40,326 bases of DNA from Chara braunii (GCA_003427395.1 BFEA01000070.1:899848-940173), one strand, 5' to 3'; counted from the stretch's first letter, positions 30,176-39,777 are shown. Made by a program: numbers and translations. The notes: generated by a model not told the origin, from the sequence alone.

Positions 30176-30268
30176 TGAGAATTTTGGGTCTCTCAGCACT
30201 GCGCAGGGGCAATGCTAGTCCTTTTTTTTGTTTTTGCTAGCCGTCACTTCAGGGTTCCAATGTCAATC
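30176..30268 (-). pseudogene. U6 snRNA-like fragment, degenerate
   Basis: On minus, TTGGAAC..CTAGCA, then an A-rich insert, then CTAGCATTGCCCCTGCGCA and AAATTC resemble the middle and 3' part of U6 snRNA (TTGGAACGATACAGAGAAG, TTAGCATGGCCCCTGCGCA). The order is right, but many positions differ and an insertion splits it. At best a pseudogene. Confidence 0.35.
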
Positions 30269-30514
30269 GGTGTCCCAGAGAAAAAAAAAAAAAAAATGTC
30301 ACTTTTTTTTTTTTTTTTTTTTCTGTCTGCGGTCTTGCCAGTTAAAAAAAGAGAGAAACTTTGGTCTCCTTGCGCGGGATCTATCTGCTTGATGAAAATC
30401 ACTTCCCCTCTTCCCCCCCCCCCAACACAAAAAAAAGAAGGTTCTAGTCCCACGTTTTGTAAGAAGATATTTTCTGACAAGATATTTGAAAATTAAATTT
30501 AAAACCAAAAAAAA
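30269..30514. other. low complexity, no gene
   Basis: A16 at 30281-30296, T18 at 30305-30322, C10 near 30414. Confidence 0.6.
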
Positions 30515-30552
30515 CTGTCTCTTATACACATCTAGATGTGTATAAGAGACAG
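30515..30552. other. Nextera mate-pair junction adapter (artificial)
   Basis: A perfect 38-bp inverted pair of the Tn5 mosaic end: the reverse complement of AGATGTGTATAAGAGACAG, then AGATGTGTATAAGAGACAG itself. This is the circularisation adapter of Nextera mate-pair libraries and is not genomic. The flanks were joined in the library or assembly and need not be neighbours. Confidence 0.97.
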
Positions 30553-31248
30553 CATAAGGTCCATGATAAGGATGCCACAACGTTGTTTTCCACTGACCCT
30601 TTCTCGATGCTCCGCCTTCTGCAGCTCCATACCCACTAATTCGTCGCCCACTGTTCGCTGTTGTGCTCTCGATACGCACTGGGCTCTCCGTTCGAAGACG
30701 CATCTGCACTACTTCGTTTGGCGCTTCTTCAGAGGTTCCACCCCCGCCAACTGGGCCCACTCCCGGGGATTGGCCCACGGCTCTTCTTAGCTTGCTTCTC
30801 CAGTGACTTGACGTATGTAGACATCATCGCCCTTCCTCCACTATTGCTAGATTAGGTAGGAATCCGCCCTCCGCCCAGGCACTAGATATCCACTACACGA
30901 CAAAACACCGCTGGCCAGGCTGACTCACCATGCTTGCCCAACTGAGGTTCCATAGGAAGCTCGCCTCTTCGGCGGTCTTCGTTTCACAAGTTCAAATAGT
31001 TCATTGGTTTTCCGACAGATACTCCTCCGCTCTATACCGCACCACACCTCCTTCCCCAACCATAGGACAAGTTCAACATGACACGCCTCCCTCGTGCTAA
31101 GCGTCTGGGGTATGGCGAGCGAACTCCACGTAATGAATAGGAAACCCTAACGTTAGCGCTCACGCGTCGTAGGAATAGAGCGCTTCAGCGCCGCCTCCAC
31201 TTTATCCTCCACCCTATGGTCGTTTTCTACTTCTGCAAGTTCGGTGAG
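30553..31248. other. unassigned GC-rich sequence
   Basis: The minus strand has stretches of plausible coding with stops (ELAEVENDHRVEDKVEAAL; VELVLWLGKEVWCGIERRS). No family is recognised. It may be a degraded retrotransposon. Its contiguity with the left side is doubtful because of the adapter. Confidence 0.35.
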
Positions 31249-31340
31249 TTTTTTTTTTTTTTTTTCATTGAAAGATGGTTTTTTATATTGCAAAAATCAT
31301 AGTTGAGGCCGGGGACCTCACAAGTCAACTCGGAGTAACC
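31249..31340 (-). mobile_element. C-type tail, minus strand
   Basis: On minus: GTTACTCCGAGTTGACTTG, then TGAGG-TCCCCGG-CCTCA (31320-31304), ending in A17 (plus T17 at 31249-31265). Confidence 0.55.
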
Positions 31341-31954
31341 TTGTTTTTTTTTTTGTTTTTTTTTTTTAAACATCATTGACGGGGAGTAGAGGAGATGTTG
31401 ATTAGAGCAGTCACCCCCTCTACTCTCCCTGCTTGATAGATGGCTCCGTTCCATTGGTGGGGAGCTGCACCTGCTGGAAAACGGGTCCAGTGTCCCTTTA
31501 CATCAGTAGCACTTGAAAAGACAAGGTACAACTCGTGCTGGGAACCGGGCCCAGCGTCCCTTCTGATTAGATGATCTGATTAGATGATAGTGAGCATAAC
31601 GATAGGAAAAAATATGAAAGGATAAGGAGGTTTGGCTCCTGTGCCTCTTCACCCTGAAACGGGCGCCAGATATGCATGTCCACCTAGCACTTTCATCTAC
31701 TTATCTGAGTGAGAGTTTAAAGAGTGAGAGCAAACCCTTTAAAAAGAGCACTGGAATGAACACTGATATTTATTCTGAGTCAAGCACATACCATGACTTG
31801 GGAACTACAGGTAGTCCAAAAGGAGGAAAAAGGTCCGGAAATTTTGATAGTGGTCTTATTGGGATGATGGAATCAATGTTACTCCAATCATTGAAGAGTA
31901 AGCGGTAATTTCTTGGGAACATCACCTGAGCACTCTCTTGTATTCCTTCTCATT

Positions 31955-32830
31955 TCACCTGCCCCAACTTCCCTCCTCGTGATTAAATGTCTTGATGTGT
32001 TGCTTAATGTCTTTTTCCGAATTCCGAAATTTGAGTTTTTCCTTTAGGGACTCCCATCTGGTAGTAATTTCTACTTGGATTTGATGCTTAATGGTTTCTG
32101 TAAATTCAGGATCATCAAGCCTGACGCCTTCCATCTCATAAGTACACCTACGAGTCCATAATGCCCAAATGACCGCTCGTCTTCCGATTGTAAATAGATT
32201 GGATGTGAAGTTATCCACTTGGACCGGGTTCCAGCTCTCGAGGAGAAGAGCTTTCCAATTCCATGGCCAGGGGAGGGATGTTTCTGCATGGTTCCAAATC
32301 CTATCCCACCAGCGCCATAGCCATACAAAAGCTGGATATTGCAAGAAAATATGTTATATAGTTTCCGAAATTTGTTTGGAAGGGAAGGCTGATTTGCAGA
32401 ACTTACCGCAGGGAAGGGCTATTCCTTTTTGTTCGAGCGAGGTTCGGTCAATAATCCAATCATTGGTGGGTAAGCAGCGATGAGTGATTTGCCACTGCAG
32501 CGATGTCATTTTGGCAAGTTTAGATTTGATGAAATGAAACCACTTGACTGGTCGCAACTCTTTTTTGTTTACATTTAGGTGTTTCATCCATCAGTCTTCT
32601 ATTTTATCCTTTATACTATCCTTGGAACGAAGCATCTTGTAAGTAGACTTGACTAACAGTGTGTGAAGCATTCTGGTGTGAGAGCGTCATGTGGCTGTCA
32701 CAAAATACTAGCACAAACATACCGGATCTAAGGGGAGGTGGGAAATGAGAGTATCTGGTTTATAGGTTAGCCATTTTTCCTTTATCGTTAGGACCTACGT
32801 AGCATCGTGTTCACGTTCGGAGGCGAACGC
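31955..32830 (-). pseudogene. LINE C C-terminal region (zf-RVT-like)
   Basis: From 5': KWLTYKPD, SHLPLDP, WMKHLNVNKKELRPVKW, LPTNDWIID, SLEQKGIALPCGKFC, ISETIYHIFLQYP, LWRWWDRIW, RRAVIWALWTRRC. It is collinear with copies A and B. The frame shifts near 32350-32360, and a TGA lies before WMKHLN. It keeps the Trp residues that are stops in copy B. The insertion at 32796-33161 separates KVLT from IKEKW, which rejoin in frame. Confidence 0.8.
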
Positions 32831-33161
32831 GAACATGTTCGCCCGAACCCGAACAAGTGCCCAAAACCCTCCGAACGTGAACATTAAAAAAAAAGTATCA
32901 AAAAAATCTCAAAAAAATATGAAAACAATATATCTTATGTAAAATATCAATACAAGCAACGTTTGTCTTGGAGTCATGTTCAAATTCGTAGCCAATCATG
33001 AGTTAAAAATCCAAAACCGAAAATATATATATATATATATATATAATATATATATATATTTTTTACGAAAAAAAAAAATGTTCGCGAGTTGTTCGCGCGA
33101 ACGCGCGAACACGTTCGCACGAACATGAAGGGGCGCGAACACGTTCGCCGTGCTACGCAAG
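32796..33161. mobile_element. nested 366-bp non-autonomous DNA element
   Basis: Flanked by the direct repeat TTAGGACC (32788-32795 and 33162-33169; 7-9 bp depending on the exact cut). The inverted ends share CGTAGCA and GTTCG (left TACGTAGCATCGTG; right, reverse complement, CTTGCGTAGCACGG). GAACGTGTTCGC-type words crowd both ends and a TA tract lies inside. Size, duplication length and subterminal words fit a MITE of hAT type. Removing it and one repeat restores the LINE C frame. Confidence 0.82.
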
Positions 33162-33169
33162 TTAGGACC

Positions 33170-34299
33170 TTGATCCTAAATAGTTTGTTCTTCTTGAACC
33201 ATCCGGTTTGCTGCTGTGATCTTAACTTTAGGTATCCATCGGATTCCTCTCCCAGATCAAATATAAATATCAAAATATCTCTTATAGTGCGAACTTCAAC
33301 TACATTTCCCACCAATCCTGGTTGATTAGATATGAACACCCAATCGTTTGGGGTAAGAGTGGGTCATTTTCTCATAATTCAGACCCATTCCAAGGGAACT
33401 ATGTCAATTATTTGTTTGAGGGCTTCTTTCTGATGGTGGCAGTATCTTAGTCTTCCATGAAGAATCGACGGGTCTATCCAGTCTCTGCCCACAGTGTTCC
33501 ACATGTAAATGATGCGTGTAATTCCATTTTTGATCCACTCTTTCCAAGGTGAATCTGAACAATTAAGGGTATAGCCTTGGGAGTTTCTGATGAGTGTGTT
33601 GTTGAATAGTGGTTGTTGACATACCTCTTCTTATCTTTCAGGTGTCGTCTTATTTGCGAGAGGTAATTTCCTCCATGTTCTTAACAAATCAATCCAAAAC
33701 AGATTTCTAGCCAGATCAGCTCTGGCGGCTTGGCGGTCAGAGAGTTCCAAATTTTTAAGTACTGTTGAAGTGCCCTTCGGGAGTGACTAGAATCAATTTT
33801 CCAGCCACATGAGGGGGTCAACTACCTTTGCAGTGGGGGGAGTTAGTCTTCTTATTTGTTCACATGCCAGCTTGCTCCAAGAGGTCTGGAGATTGAATAG
33901 GAGGCGCTTAAGCCACTGTATGGACGAAGCCATTGCTTTGGTGCTGGCATCGATAACGCCTCGAGCGCCTTTAGATTTGGGTTGGATAATGGATAACAAT
34001 GTCACCCTACTAATGACATTTTCACATTCATGATTACGACGTCAAAAAAAGGTTGTTAATTGTCTTTGTAATACTTTTATGGTTACTTTATTTAGAGCCC
34101 AAATAACAGATTTATACCAAATTGAGGCTAGAACCACATTGTTGATAGCTATTGTTCTGCCCAGTAACGAGGTATATTTGTCCGTCCATAATTCTAGTTT
34201 TGAATGTGCATGTTGTATGATTACAACCTTATTGGAAGTTGGTTTGCCTAACGCTGAAAGGGATATTCCTTGGACTCTAATTGGTGTTTCAGGAGAGAG
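33170..34299 (-). pseudogene. LINE C connection region
   Basis: In several frames, from 5': LSIIQPKSKGARG (about 34000), SSIQWLKRL, ACEQIRRLTPP, PNDWVFISNQPG (about 33350), FIFDLGEESDGY, GWFKKNKLFRIKVLT (33185). It is collinear with copy B 17640-18350. Frameshifts and stops break it into pieces. Its end abuts the nested element. Confidence 0.65.
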
Positions 34300-35310
34300 T
34301 CATTTGATCATCGGCATTTTCAGTGGCCTACCTCCTTGATAGTGGATCCACCAACCAAGTGTTTTGTTTCCCCAGTTTACCCTCATGTCTGAAAGTTTAC
34401 AAAATTCATCCATGATTCGTTGGATTGCCATAAGATTTTCTTGTGAAGCATCAACAATCAAAGAGAGGTCGTCATCAAATAGAGAGCAAACCGGTATGGC
34501 TTCCTTAGGGATGGAAGCAACTTGAATACGCCTTATGTCTTTGTGTTGGCGGAGGTTAGCCGCGAGAACTTCAATAATGATTTCGAAAAGGAATGGGGCG
34601 ATTGGATCCCCTTGCCTTATTGATCTCTGCAACAATATAGGGGGAGCCACATTACCATTGACCATGACTCCCGTAGTAACATTCTCATGTAGGATTTTAA
34701 TCCACCTTCTGAAATTCAGCGCGAAGTTAAATTTATCTAGGACTCTGGGCATTTATCAAGAAAGAATCAATCTACATGATCATATGCTTTCTCAAAATCT
34801 ACAAAAATGAAGGCAGCATTATGCTTAGATTGGCGTGAGAGTTTAATTAACTCATTAATTAACAAAATATTATCTTGAATATTCCTTCCTTGAATAAAGT
34901 CCGTTTGAGAGGGATAAATTATATCAGCTATAATTTTGTTTAAACGATTCGTCAGAGTTTTTTAGATGAATTTATATACCACAGTGAGTAGTGTGATAGG
35001 TCGGTAATTGCGAATATTACATTTATCACCCTTTTTATATAGTAATGTTAAGACTCTTTGCCCCACAATCTCTCCCATCTGACCAGTTGTCCAAATATCC
35101 TGATAAAACAGCATTAGATCCTGAGAGATGAAGTCTCACAGGGATTCTCAAAATTTCTTAGGTAATCCATCAATATCTGAAGTTTTTTTTCTCCTCCATT
35201 AACATTAGTGCAGTCCATATTTCTTCCTTTGTAAGAGACAACTCCAACTTTTTTTTTTTTAATTCAGAGAGAGATTTGGTCATTGGTTTCAAGAATTCAT
35301 CAATCTCCAT
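34300..35310 (-). pseudogene. LINE C reverse transcriptase
   Basis: Order on minus: LTKEEIWTALMLMEE (about 35250), DIDGLPKKF, NIRNYRPITLLTVVYK, SQTDFIQGRNIQDNI, FIFVDFEKAYDHVD (about 34830-34770), RSIRQGDPIAPFLF (about 34640-34600), CSLFDDDLSLIVD (FDDD at 34479-34468). The FDDD replaces F/YADD; both catalytic Asp are kept. TGA codons follow VD near 34770 and lie at 35150-35148, where copy B has Trp. With repaired frames this would be a standard non-LTR polymerase; as it stands it is dead. Confidence 0.85.
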
Positions 35311-35339
35311 GTGTCATTGGTTGTAAGGGATGGTACCCA

Positions 35340-35850
35340 ATGGAAAAATTTCCCATAATTAAATAATCATTCTATAGTAAAATTACAATATAAATTTTAA
35401 ATTTTTATTCCATCTTAAAAAATGTCATTCCAATTTTAAAATTTTTCATCTTACTCGTAAACTTTCATTCCAAGAATAAGGTATCCCTTCTCAATTGGAC
35501 TACATGCTAGAGATGAAATGAAAATCTGGATGAGCTCATGAAATATTTTAATTTGACTGTCATTCTAAGTAAGGATTTTCAGTCATAAATAGGTTAATCC
35601 AATCTAACTTAGAAGATATTTGTTGTAGTAGAATGAGTTAATTAAAACATTTAATAATCTCGTCCAGACTTTCATTCCATCTTGAAGAAATAGATGTAGT
35701 TGGAAGGGAAAACTCATTTTTAGACGGAAACTTATCAAATAAAACTGAAAATTTTAGAATTGGACCAACATTGGGATGATAATTTATAAATATGAAGGAT
35801 TTTTTTTTTTATGGAATGTTTTTTTAACGTTCATTTCTTGTGGAAATTTT
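35340..35850. other. AT-rich interruption inside LINE C
   Basis: About 500 AT-rich bases with recurrent ATTCCA words (35410-35470 and 35665) lie between two ORF2 segments that are close together in the family. Probably a further insertion; I found neither inverted ends nor a target duplication. Confidence 0.4.
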
Positions 35851-35869
35851 TTCGTTGTTTGTTCCCGAT

Positions 35870-36410
35870 ATGATCTCTAGCAATTTTTGTGCACTCTGTC
35901 GTAGAAGTGGTTAGTTGCTTGTTTTGACGATGGGGATGAGGAAGACCCTCAATGACTGTTCTCCCTAAACGAGCTCTAGCCATAGCAAAAAATCTTGCGT
36001 CCATTCCTCCTTCCGTGATAAATTATCTTAACTCTCCCCTAATCCTTATGCCTTGCCAGCGATAGTCCATCTGAGATAGAAGACGATCTTCTAGTTCTTG
36101 AAGTTCTTGAGCCACTATTCCATTGTTTTCCTCATTTTGATTGCCATCTTTCAAGGATTGAAGTTGTTGGATACGCTGGTATATTCTTGTCTCATTGGAA
36201 TGTCTTTCGGTCGCTAGTAACTTCGAGTATTCATTGCATTTACGTCCTAGAAAAACTAGACCATTGTTGAACCACCTAATGTCGTCCTGTATGATGGTTT
36301 TTTGTTGTCGTCAAAAGGACCAGACGTCCTTTAAATAGGTTCTGAATTTTTCCATTTTATATGAGATGAATTTAGCTTGTAGAAACCTCTGCCTTGGTTT
36401 AGTTTTTGCT
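35870..36410 (-). pseudogene. LINE C linker between endonuclease and RT
   Basis: Reads AQELQELEDRLLSQMDYRWQG, FITEGGMDARFFAMARARLG, with LKDVWSF and RIYQRIQQLQSLKDG upstream. It matches the segments of copy B that flank its GTAACC-family insertion and gives the reference for that site. Glu/Gln-rich and probably helical. One stop follows GELR near 36030. Confidence 0.65.
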
Positions 36411-36419
36411 AAAGGAGAG

Positions 36420-37238
36420 GATGACTACACGCATGGTGTGGTCTAGCCCTACAAGGGGGCTCTTAGGGAAAATCTCTGCAATTTGAAGAAAACCCTCCAA
36501 TTCTTCAGAGAGGAGTATTTAGTCAATGTGTGACTTGGAGACCGACGTTGTCTGACTTTTCCTGAAACATGTGAAAGAGCAGAGAGTGGGGTTCAATCTT
36601 CTGAACGAGTCAAACGGTTTGAAGCATTGAGTCAGATTAGCAATCATTGCTTTGTCGGCTTCCACATAGGCTGGACATGGGTTAGGGATGCGTCATCGGT
36701 CCAGAGAGTGATGCGGAGCAGCGTTAAAGTCACCTGCAATGATCACTGAAATAACCATAGGAAGTTTAGGAACGAGGGTTTAAAAGAAACGTTGACGGTT
36801 ACCAACCTCATTTGACCCATGGACAATGATAATCTCGAGATCCAACATTGCCAGGATATATGCTCATCTCCCTTCATCTTTATCAACCTCCAAATAGACT
36901 TGTTCTACCTTGGACCCTGACGGAATCCATATTCCAACTTTAGCACTACCTGGGCGAGGTGCGTGAGCTCTGAAGGTTGTGTAGGGCCATAACTGTTTGT
37001 GACAATGATTGTGGGAGGCGGTATCCATGAGGTGAGTTTCTTGAATGCAAATAATGTTAGACCATTTTCCCCCTCCTATACCCCTGAGTTGGTCATAAAT
37101 GGCTTGCTTCTTTTCGAACTTGGTTGAAGCAAGGTCATTGACATTCGGGGATCTCAGATCCAAGTTTGCTTGTCTTTTAATGGATTTCCAAGTTTTATCC
37201 TTATTATATAAGGCATCAACTACCTGAAACTTTTCCAT
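36420..37238 (-). pseudogene. LINE C APE-type endonuclease domain
   Basis: A 124-codon frame begins at 37238 and ends with a TGA at 36866-36864, probably a former Trp (EGR.AYILAMLDLE continues in frame). Motifs in order: NIICIQETHL (Glu of the APE active site, about 37055), GIWIPSGSKV, IIAGDFNAAPHHSLD (GDFN at 36734-36723) and SKSHID with ILLSEEL (about 36530). This domain nicks the target DNA in non-LTR retrotransposition. Four or more stops interrupt it, three at expected Trp or Tyr codons. The start, 114 bases after the upstream frame, fits an ORF1-ORF2 junction. Confidence 0.8.
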
Positions 37239-37351
37239 ATTAACGGTCTCAAAACGGTTTCAACAACAGAACAGACTTAAGGTTGGGTTATAGTGAGAGT
37301 ATCCGATACAGTTGAGAATTTCTGTCAAGGGCCTAGATCCAACAGGCCCCC

Positions 37352-38008
37352 TTATCTTAGAATGCGCTGGCTTAGAAGACGGACCAGCAGCGTTCCAACA
37401 GTGGTCTCTGACCGAAAATTACTTGCTTTAATCTTCATTAGTTGTAGTTCTGTCAGGAGGTCCTGATTGAACCATTTGAGGTCGACGTGTTTGCAGACTT
37501 TGTATTTCAGAAACACGTCCCACTCTGCCAATCGATGGTCCCCTTCGGTTATGGTGAGGGAAGACGTACTCCCCGGGGGGAGATTGTCTTTGATGAATCT
37601 ACATATCCCATGTTCAATTAGAGGTTTCTCTGCACACCATCCATATTTAGTGGCTAGCGAGAGGAAACGAGAGGTGGTACCTATGACTGATACCTCTCCA
37701 TACATTGCGCTCGTAGGTACAGTTAAACCTACCTCCCACGTGCCCTCCTTGCATCCAACCGGAAACAGGACAATGCCCGTCTTAATAGGAGACAGTATCC
37801 CCTCGCCTTTTGCCAGGTGGTGTTTCAGCTTCTGTCTCTTGGTTGAGAGATCTGGGTCAAGGGGCAACGAAAGGGTCTGAGGGAGTACAAAAAATTGGGA
37901 GGTTTGAGAGGGATGACAGTTCTCTAATATGTCATTTCCTTCATTCTGAAGCTGACAGTTGGGAAGATCCTCAGTGAGATCTACTATTTGAGCTGTCTGT
38001 TGTACCAA
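37352..38008 (-). CDS. candidate LINE C ORF1
   Basis: An uninterrupted 218-codon frame from ATG at 38008, directly upstream of the endonuclease frame on the same strand, the position of ORF1 in LINEs. It is acidic and polar at the start (VDLTEDLPN), then Ser/Pro-rich, then ends with a mixed alpha/beta-looking part (GICRFIKDN, WDVFLKYKVCKHVDLKWF). I see no CCHC knuckle or RRM signature. It has no internal stop, in contrast to ORF2. The identity is inferred from position only. Confidence 0.45.
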   Translation of the reverse strand: MVQQTAQIVDLTEDLPNCQLQNEGNDILENCHPSQTSQFFVLPQTLSLPLDPDLSTKRQKLKHHLAKGEGILSPIKTGIVLFPVGCKEGTWEVGLTVPTSAMYGEVSVIGTTSRFLSLATKYGWCAEKPLIEHGICRFIKDNLPPGSTSSLTITEGDHRLAEWDVFLKYKVCKHVDLKWFNQDLLTELQLMKIKASNFRSETTVGTLLVRLLSQRILR

Positions 38009-38030
38009 CTACATTTTAATTTTCATTAAT

Positions 38031-38105
38031 ACTGGGTTTTCCTTTGTACTACAGGGGCCAATACCCAGCTTAAGCTATGCAGGAAACCGGGTCTTGCATC
38101 CCTTA
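38031..38105 (-). mobile_element. tail-like box upstream of LINE C
   Basis: On minus: GGGATGCAAGACCCGG, then CTGGGTATTGGCCCC, the start of a C-type tail. LINE C may have inserted into or next to such an element, or carries the box in its 5' UTR. Confidence 0.45.
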
Positions 38106-38940
38106 TAAGCACAGCCACTTTCAAAAAGAGGAGGGGAAGTTGAACTAGCAAAATGAAATGATAGGGTACACGACCAACCTAATCTACTACTAACAGCTCT
38201 AGAAGCAGAGTGATCCTCTCATCTCTCACTGTCCAGAATACTATAGAGAGCTTGAGCTGCCGAGACGGGTTTCCCACCACGCACCCAATGGATACACCTC
38301 AAGTCTTCTCTTCATCGGTTCTCTCTTTCCACCTGACCAGTAGCGTTCCCACTGCCCGTTGTCACACTCTCACTGTTGAAGGTGGCACCGCTACGACACC
38401 GGCCGGCGGGCCCGGCGGTCGCGTGAACTGAGCCCTCAGTGTTATCGAGGAGGACAAAGCGAATCGGCACCATCGCCGACAGCACAGCGAGTTAACCCCT
38501 TTGCTTCAGGGTTAACCTGGAGAAGTTACGTGGCGATACGAGCGGGGTGGGCTCACCCCGTGGTCGATCCGTGTAAGGCGTCCTTGCGCAAAGGAACTCG
38601 GAGAGTGTACAGATAGCAACAGCAGCAGACGGCGGCACATGGTGACTTGTCAATGATGGGGGAGGATATTCAACGCCAGGCGGATGCGTGGATCATTGAA
38701 TTAGAAGAGACACGGCATAGCATGCAGATTTTGGTTGTTGTTTTGTCTTCCGCTGCTCAGGCTTGGCCGGCGGTTGCTTTGGGGGGGGGTAGCACCGGCC
38801 GTATGGGTGGAGGACAATTGTCGGCATTGCCGACTGGAAAATCTCCTTTGGCAAGTTGTTGACGACCCGGCGCTGGAGAGTTTCGTTGATTGGCGGCAGG
38901 CGGAAACCTTAATAACCACTTGCAATCTGCTCTTCAGTGA
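38106..38940. other. no recognised gene; two short frames
   Basis: A CpG-rich spot lies at 38395-38425. A plus-strand frame from 38656 (MGEDIQRQADAWIIELEETRH) loses sense near the G10 run at 38780, where another frame (DDPALESFVDWRQAETLITTC) takes over. This suggests an old coding sequence with a frameshift, possibly gag-like, but no family is recognised. Confidence 0.35.
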
Positions 38941-39777
38941 AAGCACGGATTAGGGCGAAGCGATGAAGGAGCGGGTGGCAACGATCTCACTGCCATCAGC
39001 AGAGCAATCTCTGCCAATGTTGGGGACAACAATGGAGCTGCCATCACCGACTGCTTCATCAACCCAACATCGATAAAGACAGTGTCATCAATCAGCTCAA
39101 TATCGGTAGATCCATTGCAGGTAACGACGCTATTAACATCATCAAAATCATCAACAATAGGGACTTAGTCTATTTCATCAACATCAACAACAGAATCGGA
39201 ACTGGCAATTAAATCAAATTCAACAACCAAAAATATATCGACTGCTCCTGCATGTATCACGGTGCCACATTGTAATTCGGGGGCTACATCATTTTCAACT
39301 GTGTGCAGTACGGGGATATCAAACGAATCGGGAGCTTTCTCTACTCAAATGGTTGCTCCGGCGCGCAACACAATGACATCTGATGGTACCGGGGTGCTCA
39401 ACAATCAAGCATCGAGTTCAGTGACATTCACAACGGTGACGGACGCTCCTGAGGGCATCACGGAGATATCAAACAAGTCGGGAGCTATCTCTGTTCAAAC
39501 GATTGGCCCCACGTGCATCGCGGCGCCATCTAACGAAACGGGGGGATTTTGCAATCACGCATCGAGTTCACTATCAACAGTATCAACGATACTTCGTGCT
39601 GCAGCTGAGCTATTGACAGTTTTGCCGAAGCCAGCGGGGAGTGAGGCTCCTGTGCTTCTAGCGGGGGTACTAATTGGCATGGCCAGGGGGACTGTGTTAG
39701 TCCAACTTACTGGATGGTTCTTGCTCATCAGCAACAGACTCTTACGTCGACATCAGCAGCGGCCAGGGGTATGAGGC
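38941..39777 (+). pseudogene. Ser/Thr-rich reading frame with an internal 50-codon repeat
   Basis: One frame is open from 38941 to the TGA at 39775-39777, except for a TAG at 39166-39168. The product is Ser/Thr-rich. Two 150-bp direct copies (about 39311-39460 and 39461-39610) keep the frame and share ISN(E/K)SGA(F/I)S, then ASSS(V/L). The last 55 codons hold a hydrophobic stretch, AGVLIGMARGTVLVQL. No clear ATG start or known domain. It could be a gene exon, a gag-like piece or chance. Confidence 0.35.

Larger units (their letters stand above)
31342..38030 (-). mobile_element. LINE copy C, near full length
   Basis: From 5' to 3' on minus: candidate ORF1 (38008-37352), endonuclease (37238 to about 36420), linker (about 36400-35870), AT-rich interruption (35850-35340), reverse transcriptase (35310-34300), connection region (34300-32830, with a 366-bp DNA insertion) and zf-RVT-like end (32590-31955). 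The 3' tail follows at 31496-31368: HP1 ACTGGA/TCCAGC, HP2 GCTCC/GGAGC, HP3 with a 14-bp stem and 14-nt loop. It ends in poly(A) (plus T runs at 31342-31367). Many stops and shifts make it inactive. Confidence 0.85.

Noticed and set aside
30299-30778. 159-codon frame across 30515-30552
   Set aside because: It reads through the sequencing adapter; the peptide SYTHLDVYKRQ is a known artefact.
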